Assembly (NCBI RefSeq): GCF_000771225.1
Contig: NZ_JDTZ01000005.1
Span: 1-64,000 of the forward strand
Direction of reading: 5' to 3'
Source: Bifidobacterium pseudolongum subsp. pseudolongum DSM 20099
Lineage (GTDB): Bacteria; Actinomycetota; Actinomycetes; Actinomycetales; Bifidobacteriaceae
Length of the DNA: 64,000 nucleotides
Shown here: in pieces, positions 8,551 through 19,269 of the stretch
Layout: every line of letters starts with the position of its first letter
Numbering within the stretch: the first letter of the stretch is position 1
Translations under genes and position numbers: made by a program
Notes under the pieces: model-generated
Seen by the model: only the letters and a program-made list of their open reading frames with translations
The model's database searches: none
What the model was told of the DNA's origin: nothing

Positions 8551-11490
8551 TCAGCGGTTCGGCACGACCGGCGGACGGCTGTAGCCGTCGTGTTCGGCCA
8601 TGTATTCGACGTCGTTTTTCACGGTGATGGCGGTCGTGCCGAGCTCCTTGGCGATGCGCGAGTTCGCCCACCCCTTGTCGGCGAGTTCACGCACCTTACG
8701 GCGGCGCTCCTCGCGCGCCTTCTGCGCAGGGCTGGCCGATTTTCCGCCCGACTTCGCCTTCGTCTTCGCAGCGGTCTTGCGCCCACGGCGTTTGGCGGGG
8801 CCGGCCGCGCGCTTTTCGGCGAGCAGGCGGAACGCGTCTTCCGCGGAGATTGTCTTGGAGTCGTACTGCTTGGGCAGCGACCGGTTCGTTTCGCCGTCGG
8901 TGATGTACGCGCCGTAGAAGCCCTCTTTGATCGTCACCGGCTTGTTCGTGGCCGGGTCGTTGCCCAGTTCGCGCAGCGGCGGCTTGGCCGCGCGCCCACG
9001 CCCACGGCCGTACTTGGGCTGCGCGAACAGATCGCGCGCCTGCTGTTCGGTCACAGTGAAGATCGCGTCTTCGTTCTCGAGCGAACGGGTCTCGCTCGCC
9101 CCGCCCTCCACGGCGCGCGTCAGGTACGGGCCGTAGCGGCCGTTGTTCGCCGTCACCGTCACATGTTCGATCTCGCCGGTCTTCGCGTTCGGCTCATCGG
9201 CCGCATACACCTCGCGCGGCAGGCTCAGCAAGCGCAGCGCGTCCGCGAGCGTGACCGTCTCGGGGCTCATCGACTTGAACAGCGACGCCATCTTGGGGCG
9301 CTCGCCCTCCGCCTTCTTGGATTTCTTCGCATCGTGCTCGTGCGCGGCCTGCTCCTGGCCGGGCAGCACAAGCGCCACATACGGGCCGTAACGCCCGTTG
9401 CGCACTTCCACCGTGCCGCCGGTGGCCGGGTCGGTGCCGAGCACACGCGGGCCGCCCGCATTGCTGTCGATCAGCTTGCGCGCCTCGGCCACAGTCAGCT
9501 CATCGGGGGCGAGCGTGTCGGGGATCGTGGCGCGCTTGGGGTTGCCCTCGGCGTCCAGATGCGCACAATCCTCCAGATACGGGCCATAGCGCCCCACGCG
9601 CACGGCCAGGCCGTCGCCGATCTCGATCGTGTTGATCGCGCGCGCGTCGATCTCGCCGAGCTGCGCGACCTGCTGCTGCAGGCCCTCATGCACGTCCTGC
9701 GCGGTGTGCGCGGCGTCGTGCCCCGTACCGAAGTAAAACGCGGTGAGCCATTCGCGCCCGGTCTCCTTGCCGTGCGCGATCTGATCGAGCCCGTTCTCCA
9801 TGTCCGCGGTGAACTGGTAGTCCACGTATTTCGGGAAGCGCGTCTCGAGCAGTTTCGTGACCGCGAACGCGAGCCATGACGGGATCAGCGCGCGGCCGCG
9901 CTCATACACATACCCGCGGTCCATGATCGTGGAGATGATGCTCGCGTACGTGGACGGACGGCCGATCTCCTTCGCCTCAAGCGTTTTGACGAGCGACGCC
10001 TCGGTGTATCGCGCCGGCGGCTGCGTCTCATGGCCGTCGGCCTGCACGCCGGTGGCGGTGAGCACTTGGCCTTCGCTCATCGGCGGCAGCGACACCTCGT
10101 CGCTCCCCTTCGCCCGCGCCGATCCGAGCACGCGCAGGAAGCCGGGGAATTCGATCACGGTGCCGGACGTCTGGAATACCGCCTTGCCGTGTTCCGGGGC
10201 CTGCGCAGTGAAGCGCGCGACGGCGGTGGAGCCGGTCGCGTCGGCCATCTGCGAGGCGAGCGTGCGCTGCCAGATCAATGTATAGAGCTTGAGCTGGTCC
10301 GGCGGCAGCGTGCCCGCGAGCTCGTCGGGCGCGCGGAACCGCGAACCCGCCGGGCGGATGCATTCGTGCGCTTCCTGCGCGCCAGCCGTCTTTGTGGCGT
10401 ACTGCTTGGGCTGCGGCGCCAGATACTGCTCGCCGAACTGCTGCGCCACCGACTCGCGCGCGGCGGCGATCGCCTCGTGGCTCAACGTGACCGAATCGGT
10501 ACGCATATATGTGATATAGCCGTTTTCGTACAGGCTCTGCGCCGCGCGCATCGTCTGGCGCGACGACATGCCGAGGCGGTTGCCGGCGGCCTGCTGCATC
10601 GTCGACGTGGTGAACGGCGGCTGCGGACGGCGGCGGTACGGCTTCTTCTCGACCGACGAGACGAGGAAGTCGGCGTCGCGCAACGTGTCGGCGAGCGCCG
10701 TCGCATCGGCCTCGGTCAGCTGGCGCACATCGTCGTGCGCAGCCGCGTCGGTCAGCGCGCCCGCGGCGGTGAAGTCCTTCGAGCCGGCCACGCGACGGCC
10801 GTCGAGCGTGGTCAGGCGCGCATCGAACGGTGTGAGTTCGCCGAGCGCATCGGGGGCCTGCAGTTGGGCCACCACATCCCAGTATGGGGCGCGCACGAAC
10901 GCCATGCGCTCGCGCTCGCGCTCCACGATCAGGCGCGTGGCCACCGACTGCACGCGGCCGGCGGACAGGCCCGGCCCCACCTTGCGCCACAGCACCGGCG
11001 AAAGCTCATAGCCGTACAGGCGGTCGAGGATGCGGCGCGTCTCCTGTGCGTCGACCATGTGGTCGTCCACTTGGCGCGTGTGTTCGAGCGACGCGCGGAT
11101 CGCCTCGGGCGTGATCTCGTGGAACACCATGCGCTTGACCGGCACCTTCGGCTTGAGCGTCTGCACGAGGTGCCATGCAATCGCCTCGCCTTCGCGGTCC
11201 TCATCAGTCGCCAGATAGAGTTCGCTCGCGTGTTTGAGCGCGGACCGCAGTTCGGAGACCGTCTTCTTTTTGTCGGCGCCCACAATGTAATAGGGTTTGA
11301 AGCCGTCGTTCACGTCCACGCCGAACTTGCCGTACTGCGCCTTCTGGTCGGCGGGGATCTGGCTGGGCTGCGCAAGGTCGCGGATATGGCCCACTGACGC
11401 CAGCACGGTGTAGCCCTCACCCAGATACCCGCCGATCTTCTTTGCCTTGGCGGGAGACTCGACGATGACGAGCTTGCTACCGGTAGTCAT
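8551..11490 (-). CDS. topA: DNA topoisomerase I
   Basis: Type IA topoisomerase that relaxes negative supercoils. The 979-aa protein begins with a Toprim domain ([12 protein letters not shown]; acidic cluster [10 protein letters not shown] at about 95-104). The catalytic tyrosine is Tyr328 in [13 protein letters not shown]. The C-terminal half has several topoisomerase C-terminal repeats (each with a GRYGPY or GFYGAY-like core) and ends in a Lys/Arg-rich tail. No zinc-finger cysteines are seen, as is typical of actinobacteria. An RBS GGAGAAG precedes the ATG. It heads the topA-tmk-holB operon. Confidence 0.96.
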   Translation of the reverse strand: MTTGSKLVIVESPAKAKKIGGYLGEGYTVLASVGHIRDLAQPSQIPADQKAQYGKFGVDVNDGFKPYYIVGADKKKTVSELRSALKHASELYLATDEDREGEAIAWHLVQTLKPKVPVKRMVFHEITPEAIRASLEHTRQVDDHMVDAQETRRILDRLYGYELSPVLWRKVGPGLSAGRVQSVATRLIVERERERMAFVRAPYWDVVAQLQAPDALGELTPFDARLTTLDGRRVAGSKDFTAAGALTDAAAHDDVRQLTEADATALADTLRDADFLVSSVEKKPYRRRPQPPFTTSTMQQAAGNRLGMSSRQTMRAAQSLYENGYITYMRTDSVTLSHEAIAAARESVAQQFGEQYLAPQPKQYATKTAGAQEAHECIRPAGSRFRAPDELAGTLPPDQLKLYTLIWQRTLASQMADATGSTAVARFTAQAPEHGKAVFQTSGTVIEFPGFLRVLGSARAKGSDEVSLPPMSEGQVLTATGVQADGHETQPPARYTEASLVKTLEAKEIGRPSTYASIISTIMDRGYVYERGRALIPSWLAFAVTKLLETRFPKYVDYQFTADMENGLDQIAHGKETGREWLTAFYFGTGHDAAHTAQDVHEGLQQQVAQLGEIDARAINTIEIGDGLAVRVGRYGPYLEDCAHLDAEGNPKRATIPDTLAPDELTVAEARKLIDSNAGGPRVLGTDPATGGTVEVRNGRYGPYVALVLPGQEQAAHEHDAKKSKKAEGERPKMASLFKSMSPETVTLADALRLLSLPREVYAADEPNAKTGEIEHVTVTANNGRYGPYLTRAVEGGASETRSLENEDAIFTVTEQQARDLFAQPKYGRGRGRAAKPPLRELGNDPATNKPVTIKEGFYGAYITDGETNRSLPKQYDSKTISAEDAFRLLAEKRAAGPAKRRGRKTAAKTKAKSGGKSASPAQKAREERRRKVRELADKGWANSRIAKELGTTAITVKNDVEYMAEHDGYSRPPVVPNR

Positions 11491-11598
11491 GCTCTTCTCC
11501 TTACACTTACGCGTTTCGAGACGTCATATTACTCATGCCGTGTGCACAGCGCGCGGACGAGGTGTGGCGCACAGCTGAAAACACAGCTGTGGCGGAGG

Positions 11599-12750
11599 TC
11601 AGGCCGCGGCCTTGCGCGGTGGCGCGGGAGGCTCGCCTATCAGGCCGAGGCGCGTGAGCGGGGCCGCCGTGATCTGCCGCATCATCAGCACCATGCCGTT
11701 GACGAGCCCGGCGAACCCGACGACCATCGCGGTGGCCGCGGCACATGCGCCCGGCGCCGCCCACGCGGAGGCGTACTGCAATCCGGGGAACACCTGCCAC
11801 AGCACGTATGCGCCGTATGCGATCGCGCACAAGCCCAGCGTGATGAGCGCGGTGGCCGCAATCTGCACGCTCGGCGACGACATGCGGCTGCCCGTGCGGT
11901 CCATGCCCGAGGCGCGCGTGCAGGCGAGCGCGAGCATCATGCACGCGCCGGCGATGCACACCGACATCACCACGTCCACCGGCCGGTGCCAGCGGTCATA
12001 GATCACGCTCACACCCACGATCGACGTGAACACAGTGGACAGCACCGCCGCGCACGCGCGCCATGAACGCGGCACCGCGGCGAGCAGCATGAGCCCGGCC
12101 GCCGCGGCGAGCATCGTGTGGCCCGAGGGGGCGGAATTGTTGACCGACGACTCCACATGCACGAGCAGCGGGCGCGGCAAAAGCGGTTTGAGCAGCTTCG
12201 CCGCGGCGAACGCGACGGCCGCGAACACGGCGAGCTGGCCGAGCAGCCACCAGCGTTTGCGCGCCGCCGCCACGAGCATGGCCGCGGCGCCGAACGCGAG
12301 ACTCACGCCGATGACGAGCCCCGATTTGAGGTTGCCGAAGCTGAGCCATGCGGGCATCGTGTCGGCGAAGTTCATGATGGCCAGGTCTTCGTAGCTCTGG
12401 CCGTCCACCGTGTGCACGCCGAGCCAGTAGACGGCTGCCGCGACCGCCAGGAACACCACGCCGAACACCACGCACAGCACAACGCTCGATGTGCGCGGGC
12501 GCAGCGCGAGGGGGTCGGGCTGGGCGAGCGAGGCGTCGATCTGCGCCGACAGCTGGTCTTCCGCGGTAGGCACGGCGGTGGGCGCACTGGTCGGCTGCGA
12601 CTCACGGCGTTCCTCGAGCGGGGCCCACTGCGCGGCGGGGGTGGTGGCATCGCCGGTGGCAACACCATCGCTGGGTGCACTGCCGCCGGAGGCGTTCGCG
12701 GAGCCGTTGGCGCGCGGCTCGTCTTCTGGGGCGGATTCGTGTTGTGTCAT
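11599..12750 (-). CDS. PAP2-family membrane phosphatase
   Basis: Integral membrane acid phosphatase of the PAP2 superfamily; possible substrates are lipid phosphates such as phosphatidic acid or undecaprenyl diphosphate. 383 aa from ATG 12750: a soluble, Ser/Ala/Pro-rich N-terminal region of about 90 residues, then roughly eight hydrophobic segments. The three PAP2 motifs are present: KLLKPLLPRP, SAPSGHT and YDRWHRPVDV (catalytic His in the last two). The frame is open upstream to 12903, but that stretch is the SRP RNA gene, so a start further upstream is rejected. No strong RBS is visible. Confidence 0.8.
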   Translation of the reverse strand: MTQHESAPEDEPRANGSANASGGSAPSDGVATGDATTPAAQWAPLEERRESQPTSAPTAVPTAEDQLSAQIDASLAQPDPLALRPRTSSVVLCVVFGVVFLAVAAAVYWLGVHTVDGQSYEDLAIMNFADTMPAWLSFGNLKSGLVIGVSLAFGAAAMLVAAARKRWWLLGQLAVFAAVAFAAAKLLKPLLPRPLLVHVESSVNNSAPSGHTMLAAAAGLMLLAAVPRSWRACAAVLSTVFTSIVGVSVIYDRWHRPVDVVMSVCIAGACMMLALACTRASGMDRTGSRMSSPSVQIAATALITLGLCAIAYGAYVLWQVFPGLQYASAWAAPGACAAATAMVVGFAGLVNGMVLMMRQITAAPLTRLGLIGEPPAPPRKAAA

Positions 12751-12823
12751 GGCTACGACTGTACGAGCACGAGTGAACCTTGGCACCGACGCCAATGCGT
12801 GCACGAATTGGAAGAGGGTATGG

Positions 12824-12912
12824 AAAAACCTCCGCGCACCCACCAGAGGCCACTTACCCTTGCTGCATTCCTGCCCTGGGGGGATTGGGTGACGTAGTGC
12901 CACGCGGAGGCT
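12824..12912 (-). ncRNA. ffs: Signal recognition particle RNA (4.5S type)
   Basis: The small bacterial SRP RNA, which binds Ffh for co-translational targeting. Read on the minus strand, the terminal stem CCTCCGCG (12910-12903) pairs with CGCGGAGG (12836-12829). The apical loop has the diagnostic core GGGCAGGAATGCAGCAAGGG with a GGAA tetraloop. The RNA is about 82 nt plus a T5 run (12828-12824) that acts as the terminator. It is short, with no Alu domain. The family call rests on the conserved domain IV motif and the closing helix. Confidence 0.92.
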
Positions 12913-12917
12913 TTATC

Positions 12918-12946
12918 AGTGTACACCATGCCGGGACCAAGCGGAA
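12918..12946 (-). promoter_or_regulatory. Promoter of the SRP RNA gene
   Basis: On the minus strand a -10 hexamer TACACT (12923-12918) lies 7 nt before the expected RNA 5' end at 12910, and 17 nt upstream is TTCCGC (12946-12941), a weak -35. The spacing matches the start inferred from the RNA terminal stem. Confidence 0.55.
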
Positions 12947-12958
12947 CCGGCGGCTGTG

Positions 12959-14101
12959 TCAGGCCTTCCAGACGTCCTTGCCGTCGGCCTTCGCCTTGGC
13001 GACGTCGGCGTTGAGCTGCTCTTCGGTCGCTTCGACCGTGCCGGCGATGAACTCCTCGACGAGCTGGCGTGCCTCATTGTCCTCATGCTGCACGGCCGGG
13101 GACTTCATGAAGTACGACGACGGCGCGAGGATCGGGCCGGCCAGGCCGCGGTCGAGCGCGATCTTGGCGGCGCGCAGCGCGTCGATCACGATGCCGGCGG
13201 AGTTCGGGGAATCCCACACTTCGAGCTTGTATTCAAGATTGAGCGGCACATCGCCGAACGTGGTGCCTTCGAGACGCACGAACGCGAACTTGCGGTCGTC
13301 GAGCCATGCCACGTAGTCGGACGGCCCGATGTGCACGTTGTACGGATCCATCTCGTGCGGCACCACGGAGGTGACGGCGCGGGTCTTCGAGATCTTCTTC
13401 GACTCAAGGCGCGAACGCTGCAGCATGTTCATGAAGTCCATGTTGCCACCCACGTTGAGCTGGTAGGTGCGGTCGAGGCGCACACCGCGGTCCTCGAACA
13501 GGCGGGCCATCACGCGGTGCGTGATCGTGGCGCCGACCTGCGACTTGATGTCGTCGCCGACGATCGGCACGCCGGCATCGCGGAACTTCTGCGCCCACTC
13601 CGGGTCGGACGCGATGAACACGGGCAGGCAGTTGACGAACGCGCAGCCGGCGTCCATCGCGGCCTGCGCATACGCCTTGTCCGCCTCTTCCGAGCCGACC
13701 GGCAGATACGAGATCAGGACGTCGACCTTCTTGTCGCGCAGCACCTGGGCCACGTCCACAGGTTCGGCGTCGGACTCCTCGATCATCTCACGGTAGTATT
13801 CGCCCAGACCGTCGTAGGTGGGTCCGCGCAGCACTTCGACGCCCAGTTCCGGCACGTCCGCGAATTTGATCGTGTTGTTCTGCGAAGCGCCGATCGCCTC
13901 AGACAGATCCTTGCCCACCTTTTCGGCGTCCACGTCGAATGCCGTGACGAACTCGATGTCTCGGACACGGTACCCGCCGAAATTGTTGTGCATCAGGCCC
14001 GGAATCTTGTCTTCGTCTTTGGTGTCTTTATAGTAGGTCACACCTTGCACCAGCGACGAGGCGCAATTGCCCACACCGGCGATAGCCACGCGAATGCTCA
14101 T
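12959..14101 (-). CDS. ino1: Inositol-3-phosphate (myo-inositol-1-phosphate) synthase
   Basis: NAD-dependent isomerisation of glucose-6-phosphate to inositol-3-phosphate, the entry to phosphatidylinositol and other inositol compounds of actinobacteria. The 380-aa protein has the Rossmann start [16 protein letters not shown], then [12 protein letters not shown], the family segment [18 protein letters not shown] and [17 protein letters not shown] 14101 is chosen because GGAGGAG precedes it, although the frame is open to 14167. It is divergent from the penicillin-binding protein gene with 207 bp between them. Confidence 0.92.
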   Translation of the reverse strand: MSIRVAIAGVGNCASSLVQGVTYYKDTKDEDKIPGLMHNNFGGYRVRDIEFVTAFDVDAEKVGKDLSEAIGASQNNTIKFADVPELGVEVLRGPTYDGLGEYYREMIEESDAEPVDVAQVLRDKKVDVLISYLPVGSEEADKAYAQAAMDAGCAFVNCLPVFIASDPEWAQKFRDAGVPIVGDDIKSQVGATITHRVMARLFEDRGVRLDRTYQLNVGGNMDFMNMLQRSRLESKKISKTRAVTSVVPHEMDPYNVHIGPSDYVAWLDDRKFAFVRLEGTTFGDVPLNLEYKLEVWDSPNSAGIVIDALRAAKIALDRGLAGPILAPSSYFMKSPAVQHEDNEARQLVEEFIAGTVEATEEQLNADVAKAKADGKDVWKA

Positions 14102-14308
14102 CTGAAACGACTCCTCCAAGTTGCGTGCGTTCATACAACCTTCAAGCATACCTTTACACCCCCGCAATTGCCATCACGGGGCGGTTCGACGATAGCGGAA
14201 GCGCTGGAAAACAACAGATTGCGCGCATCTGCACAAAGGTCGCGGTCGTGTGCACGGCCGCGTATTTTCCATTGGCGAACCCGCCTTTTTTCAGGTGGAA
14301 CGATTACC

Positions 14309-16660
14309 GTGGTGCTCATGGCTTCACAAACTCGCACCGCAAGCTCACGCCAGAATGGCGCCAAGCCGCGCACCGCCGCCTCAGGTTCCACCAGGCAGGC
14401 CGGTTCCTCCACGCGCCGCAGCGCCACGCGTTCGAGCGGCAAACGGCCCAGTGGCAGCCGCAACCAGTCCAAAGGCCACAAGCAGCCGAGGAACCACAAG
14501 AAAGGGTTGTGGTGGAAGATCCTGCTCGGCGTGATCGGCGGCCTGCTGCTCGCCGGCATCGGCCTGTTCATCTACCTGTATGCCACAACCGACATCCCCC
14601 AGCCTGAAAAAGTGGCGATCGCCGAAAAGACGAACATCTACTACAGCGACGGCACCACGCCGATCGGCTCGATCTCGTCGCAGAACCGCGAGATCATCGA
14701 CTGTTCCGTGCTGCCCGAGTATGTGGGCAATGCGATCGTATCGTCCGAGGACCGTTCGTTCCACACGAACAAGGGCATCGACATCATGGGCATGGCCCGC
14801 GCGCTCTACAACAACCTGACCACCGGGTCACGCCAAGGCGGCTCGACGATCACGCAGCAATACGCGGAGCGGTATTACCTCGGCGAGACCACGTCGTACG
14901 CGGGCAAGATCCGCGAGGCGATCCTCGCGATGAAGATCGCGAATTCGCAAGACAAAGACGAAGTGCTGTGCAATTACATGAACACGATCTACCTGGGGCG
15001 TGGCGCGTACGGCATCCAGGCCGCCGCGCAGGCGTACTTCGGCAAGGACGCCAAGGACCTCACCGTGTCCGAGGCGGCCATGATCGCCGGCATCATCCCC
15101 GCGCCAAGCTCGTGGGATCCGCAGGAGAACCCCGAGCAGGCGAAGAAACGCTTCGACCGCGTGATCCGCATCATGAAGGAGGACGGCTACATCACCGACG
15201 CCGAGGCGGCCGAAGCCCAGTTCCCGCAAGTCAAGGACTACACGCTGAGCAACGATTTCGCTGGCCCGAACGGATACCTGCTCTCCACTGTGGAATCGGA
15301 ACTGGTCAACGCCAAGGCGTTCACCAAGGACGAGCTCGAAACGGGCGGCTACAAGGTGGTGACCACGATTGACAAGGCGTTGCAGGACCGCATCCAGGAG
15401 GTGGGCGACGAACGCCCCGAGGGCATGCCGGAAACACTGCAGGTGGGCGGCATAGCCGTCGACCAGAAGACCGGTTCGGTCAAGGCGATGTACGCCGGCT
15501 CCGACTACCTCAAGCAGCAGCTCAACAATACCACGCAGTCCACGTTCCAGCCCGGTTCCACCATGAAGCCCTTCGGCCTCATCGGCGCCGCGCAGAGCGA
15601 TGTGAGCTTCGCGACGCTGTTCAACGGCAACTCGCCCGAGGAGTTCGAAACCACGCCCGGCACCTTCGCCGAAGTACCGAACGCGCTCGGCATCAGCTGG
15701 GGCAACATCAACCTCAACCAAGCCACCGCGAACTCGGTGAACACGGTGTTCATGAACGTCAACGAACACCTGACGCCGGAACGCTACGCGCAGATCGCGC
15801 ATGACGCCGGCATCAGCGGAGACATCCAGACCGACACGCTCTACAACATCCTGGGCATCAACTCGCTCACCGTGTGGGATCTGGCACAGGGCCACTCGAC
15901 GATCGCCAACAACGGCACGAAGAACACACTGCACGTCGTGGACCGCGTGCTCAAGGGCGACAAAGACATGTACCAGCCGAATCTCAACACCACCAAGGTG
16001 TTCGACGAGAACGACTGCGCCCTCGTGCAGCACGCGATGCTCGGCACCACGCAGTATGGCACGGCCGCAGGCGTGGCGAGCGCGCTCGGTCGCCCAGTGG
16101 CCGGCAAATCGGGCACGGCGAACGACGAGACCGCGGCTTCGTTCGTGGGCTATACACCGCAGCTGATGAACGTGTGGGCCATCTGGAACCCGGGCCCGAA
16201 CGGCGAGAACCAGGTGGTGCCGCAGTTCGCCGGCTATGGCGTCTCGTCCACCGGTTATCCGTCGCATCTGTTCTCCGAATTCATGTCGACGGCGGTCGCC
16301 GACATGCCGGTCGAACAGTTCCCCGACGCCATTGACAACGGCGTGATCGGCGGACCGGACGGCGATTGGGGTCTGGGCGGCAGCAAGCGCGGGTCCGGCA
16401 ACAGCTACAACAACCTGCAGCAGATGCAGCCCACGCCGAGCGAGAGCAGCTCGTCGCCGTCGAATTCACCGTCGCCTTCGACGGAGCAGCAGCAGACGCC
16501 CGAACAGACGACACCCACCGAGCCGAGCGGCGGCAATACGCCCGAGCCGGAGCCAAAGCCGAGCCAAAGCACGCCGGGGCCCCAGCCGAGCGAATCTCCG
16601 GCCGAGACGCCGGGCGGCGGCGGTGAATCCGGCGGCAACACGCAGGAGAACAAGCCGTAG
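14309..16660 (+). CDS. Class A penicillin-binding protein (transglycosylase-transpeptidase)
   Basis: Peptidoglycan polymerase and crosslinker anchored in the membrane. About 783 aa: a basic Ser/Arg-rich cytoplasmic tail of about 60 residues, one transmembrane segment (ILLGVIGGLLLAGIGLFIYL), a GT51 domain (EDRSFHTNKGIDIMG, QGGSTITQQYAERYY) and a transpeptidase domain with SxxK in GSTMKPFG, SVN and KSGT. The last 90 residues are a Ser/Pro/Glu/Gln-rich tail probably in the wall. GTG 14309 is chosen because AGGTGG (14293-14298) lies 10 nt upstream; GTG 14312 and ATG 14318 are alternatives. The frame continues far upstream across ino1, but there it is antisense shadow. Confidence 0.92.
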   Translation: MVLMASQTRTASSRQNGAKPRTAASGSTRQAGSSTRRSATRSSGKRPSGSRNQSKGHKQPRNHKKGLWWKILLGVIGGLLLAGIGLFIYLYATTDIPQPEKVAIAEKTNIYYSDGTTPIGSISSQNREIIDCSVLPEYVGNAIVSSEDRSFHTNKGIDIMGMARALYNNLTTGSRQGGSTITQQYAERYYLGETTSYAGKIREAILAMKIANSQDKDEVLCNYMNTIYLGRGAYGIQAAAQAYFGKDAKDLTVSEAAMIAGIIPAPSSWDPQENPEQAKKRFDRVIRIMKEDGYITDAEAAEAQFPQVKDYTLSNDFAGPNGYLLSTVESELVNAKAFTKDELETGGYKVVTTIDKALQDRIQEVGDERPEGMPETLQVGGIAVDQKTGSVKAMYAGSDYLKQQLNNTTQSTFQPGSTMKPFGLIGAAQSDVSFATLFNGNSPEEFETTPGTFAEVPNALGISWGNINLNQATANSVNTVFMNVNEHLTPERYAQIAHDAGISGDIQTDTLYNILGINSLTVWDLAQGHSTIANNGTKNTLHVVDRVLKGDKDMYQPNLNTTKVFDENDCALVQHAMLGTTQYGTAAGVASALGRPVAGKSGTANDETAASFVGYTPQLMNVWAIWNPGPNGENQVVPQFAGYGVSSTGYPSHLFSEFMSTAVADMPVEQFPDAIDNGVIGGPDGDWGLGGSKRGSGNSYNNLQQMQPTPSESSSSPSNSPSPSTEQQQTPEQTTPTEPSGGNTPEPEPKPSQSTPGPQPSESPAETPGGGGESGGNTQENKP

Positions 16661-16661
16661 C

Positions 16662-16700
16662 AGCAGTCAGGGCCAGTCAGCTCGTCCAGCCCTGACTGCT
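16662..16700. terminator. Inverted repeat between convergent PBP and GH127 genes
   Basis: A perfect 12-bp stem (16662-16673 with 16689-16700) and 15-nt loop directly after the PBP stop codon and just past the GH127 stop. Neither side has a U-run, so termination may rely on other factors. Confidence 0.5.
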
Positions 16701-16703
16701 CCA

Positions 16704-19142
16704 TCATGATGAGGTGACGACACGCAGCGCCGTCACACGTGGCCCGCAGGTTGTGGCCGTGGCGCTCAACGAGAAGCGCGCACAGGCTCCCGCATCTCCC
16801 GCCTCATGCAGGCGCCCGGGCGGATCGCACTGCGGCACGGCGTACACATCGATGATGCGGGATGAATCCTTCATGGTGCATCTCTGGGTTCGCTCAAGCG
16901 GCATGTCGTTCATGAACACCGCATAGTCGCAATCGCAATCGGCCTTCATGATCTCGACGTGCAGCGTGCATCGATCCCGAGTGAGCGCCATTATATAGGA
17001 GAACACCCCGCACAATTGCGCGCAGCGCCAGTGCACATCGCGCTGCCTGCCAAGGCGGTCCGCACGGCCACGGTACTGGTGCCCCACCTCGGATTGCTGC
17101 CTGCCACATTCCACTTCGTCAACAATGCCGGCAGCATGCTCAAGGCGCTCCTCATCCAACCGCATCAGTCCGGCCCGCACCCGCGCCGCATCGGATTCAT
17201 CCCGTGCAATCGGCAGATACACGCTATACCGGGTACGGTCCATCGCAGCAAACGGCTCCAGTGTGAGTTCGGCGAGAGCCCCATCCGGCATCAGCGCCTC
17301 AACGCGCAACGAGCCTTCGATCAACCGGGGAGGACGGTTGCCACACAGGACCGGCAGATCCGCAAGAGGCAGTTTCTCGCCTTGGGCGATATGCCCCATC
17401 CGGCTGGAGTCAGCGTTTTCACCGTCTCGGCCGCCATGACCATCACGTAACGCCATGACCGTGTTCCCGACAATGATGCTTGCCCAATCGGAACCATCAG
17501 GCAAACGCTCAACCGCTATGTTCTCGGTGAGGCGCACCGTGAACTCCATGCCGCCCGTCCAAGTCGCCCGCAACGGACGGAACCCTTCGGGCACATCGTC
17601 ATCTGCATCCACGGCAATCGTGCCTCCCTGCACATCCTCGACGCTCCAGCCGAAAGCCCATTGTGGTTCCCGTACGCCAAGGCGTAGTTCATGGCGGAAG
17701 CCCCGCGTCTCACGCAAGGCGATGGTGACGAGCAAGGAGCCATCGGCGGCATGGTGAACGCGTTGTTTGATGTGCAATCCACGTTCACGCCACTGCAACG
17801 AAGAGCCGATGAACAGATTGATGAGCAGACGGCGCGAATCGAGCGGGCCGCCACCCTGCTTGGCGTAGATAAGACGCCCATAACGCGCATGGTTCTCGAG
17901 CCCCGACCCAACGCAGCACCAGAAGCATTCCCGCACCGAGGAATAGACACGGTAATGCCGGGGCCTCATCGGCGTGAAATACACGAAACCCGGCTCATCG
18001 ACGCTCACCGTGGACAAGATGTGATTGCACATGATCCGCTCGTAGAAATCAAGGTATTCGCGGCGTGGATCCTGCAGCCACATCCGTGCGGTGAGTTTGG
18101 CCATATTGTATGAATTGCAGGTCTCCGGCCCCTGCTCCGAAGTGACCATGGGACCGAAATCGGCGCTGTCATGGAAATGCTCTGCCACCGAATGCGCGCC
18201 GATGCTCACGGATCGACCAAGCGCCACCGACCTCCAGAAGGTCTCCACCGCATCCGCATACCGCCTCTCATGGGTGAGCGCGCCGATTCGCTGCCAACCG
18301 AGCACCTTGGGTATCTGCGTATTGGCGTGTTGACCAGTGAGGGCATCGACGCCATGGGACAGTGGGTCGAACACACTCGAATCCGTGAGGCGGTGCGCCA
18401 TATCGAGATAGCGCTCGTTGCCGGTACGGGCGTACAGTTCAGCGAACGATTCGCACAGCCCCCCGAATTCGCTCACCAGTATGCGCGCGAACAACGCATC
18501 GTCGATTGTGGCCGTCAAACGGCACCACCAGTTCGCCAGATCAACCACGCATGCCCTGGCCATGGAGGCGGTCGGCGGATCGATTGACGAGAGCCCCGAC
18601 CATGCGTCGAGCAGGCCGGCGAAGGTCTTATGCACATTGTAGAGGGGCACCCATGCCCCGTTGAGCGAGAATGCCTGTGACTGCACCTCACCCCGCCCGA
18701 TGCGTTGGAACACCTCCACGGCACCCGGAACACCCCCGATGAATCCTCTCATGAGCCCCTGCATGTGTTCTTGGCATTCGCGCATCCCCCTGACAAGCGA
18801 AGCGGCGCGGCGTGCGAATTCAGGCAGGTCGGTGGTTTGCGCGAAGGCGACATACGCGCTGAGCGCATGCCCCGCCATATGGCCGTCGAGTCCGGTCGAT
18901 TCCCAGTTCGGATACGGCTCCGTCGGGGCGCCTGTATGGTCAGCCATAGGCAGACCGGCCTCGCGGCGCATCGGGGCGAGCAGACGATCGATATCCAACG
19001 ACAGCAGATATGATCCCGCGGCGGACTGGGCGGCTTCATACCGCCCGGAATGGATGCGCACGGCCGAAGGATCGAATGCGTCCAAAGCAGGTGCGGGCGC
19101 GGCGACGGGCTCAAGGCCCTCCGCGGACGATGCGACACTCAT
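16704..19142 (-). CDS. GH127 beta-L-arabinofuranosidase (DUF1680)
   Basis: Family GH127 enzymes remove beta-L-arabinofuranose units; the founding member is from B. longum. The 812-aa protein has the family blocks STGLDGHMAGHALSAYVAF, RGFIGGVPGAVEVF and WVPLYNVHKTFAGLLDAW. The zinc-cysteine active site is intact: GPETCNSYNM supplies Glu and Cys, and CFWCCVGSGLENH supplies the nucleophile Cys pair. It is longer than the roughly 660-aa founding enzyme, with extra C-terminal sequence. No signal peptide, so it acts on imported oligosaccharides. ATG 19142 is chosen for AAAGG 8 nt upstream; an earlier ATG lacks an RBS. It is the last gene after the ABC transporter, separated by a hairpin. The actual linkage in the substrate is inferred from the family only. 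Confidence 0.85.
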   Translation of the reverse strand: MSVASSAEGLEPVAAPAPALDAFDPSAVRIHSGRYEAAQSAAGSYLLSLDIDRLLAPMRREAGLPMADHTGAPTEPYPNWESTGLDGHMAGHALSAYVAFAQTTDLPEFARRAASLVRGMRECQEHMQGLMRGFIGGVPGAVEVFQRIGRGEVQSQAFSLNGAWVPLYNVHKTFAGLLDAWSGLSSIDPPTASMARACVVDLANWWCRLTATIDDALFARILVSEFGGLCESFAELYARTGNERYLDMAHRLTDSSVFDPLSHGVDALTGQHANTQIPKVLGWQRIGALTHERRYADAVETFWRSVALGRSVSIGAHSVAEHFHDSADFGPMVTSEQGPETCNSYNMAKLTARMWLQDPRREYLDFYERIMCNHILSTVSVDEPGFVYFTPMRPRHYRVYSSVRECFWCCVGSGLENHARYGRLIYAKQGGGPLDSRRLLINLFIGSSLQWRERGLHIKQRVHHAADGSLLVTIALRETRGFRHELRLGVREPQWAFGWSVEDVQGGTIAVDADDDVPEGFRPLRATWTGGMEFTVRLTENIAVERLPDGSDWASIIVGNTVMALRDGHGGRDGENADSSRMGHIAQGEKLPLADLPVLCGNRPPRLIEGSLRVEALMPDGALAELTLEPFAAMDRTRYSVYLPIARDESDAARVRAGLMRLDEERLEHAAGIVDEVECGRQQSEVGHQYRGRADRLGRQRDVHWRCAQLCGVFSYIMALTRDRCTLHVEIMKADCDCDYAVFMNDMPLERTQRCTMKDSSRIIDVYAVPQCDPPGRLHEAGDAGACARFSLSATATTCGPRVTALRVVTSS

Positions 19143-19179
19143 GGCAGCGGCCTTTCTGATCAACATGGTCGGGTTAATA

Positions 19180-19225
19180 CCCGTCGGGCCGCCGACCACG
19201 ACTGCGCGGTTGGCGGCCCGACGGG
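19180..19225 (-). terminator. Hairpin between ABC permease and GH127 genes
   Basis: Inverted repeat: 19180-19193 pairs perfectly with 19212-19225, extendable inward with G-U pairs. The minus-strand 3' side reads TATTAACCC, a poor U-run. Its place inside a same-strand gene series suggests partial termination or mRNA end protection. Confidence 0.5.
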
Positions 19226-19269
19226 CGGAGAGGAAAGGAGAAGGTAAGAATATGGATACGCGGATGCGC

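Noticed and set aside
12956-14308. Upstream extension of the penicillin-binding protein frame
   Set aside because: It overlaps ino1 in antisense; the membrane anchor and an RBS-like AGGTGG place the start near 14309.
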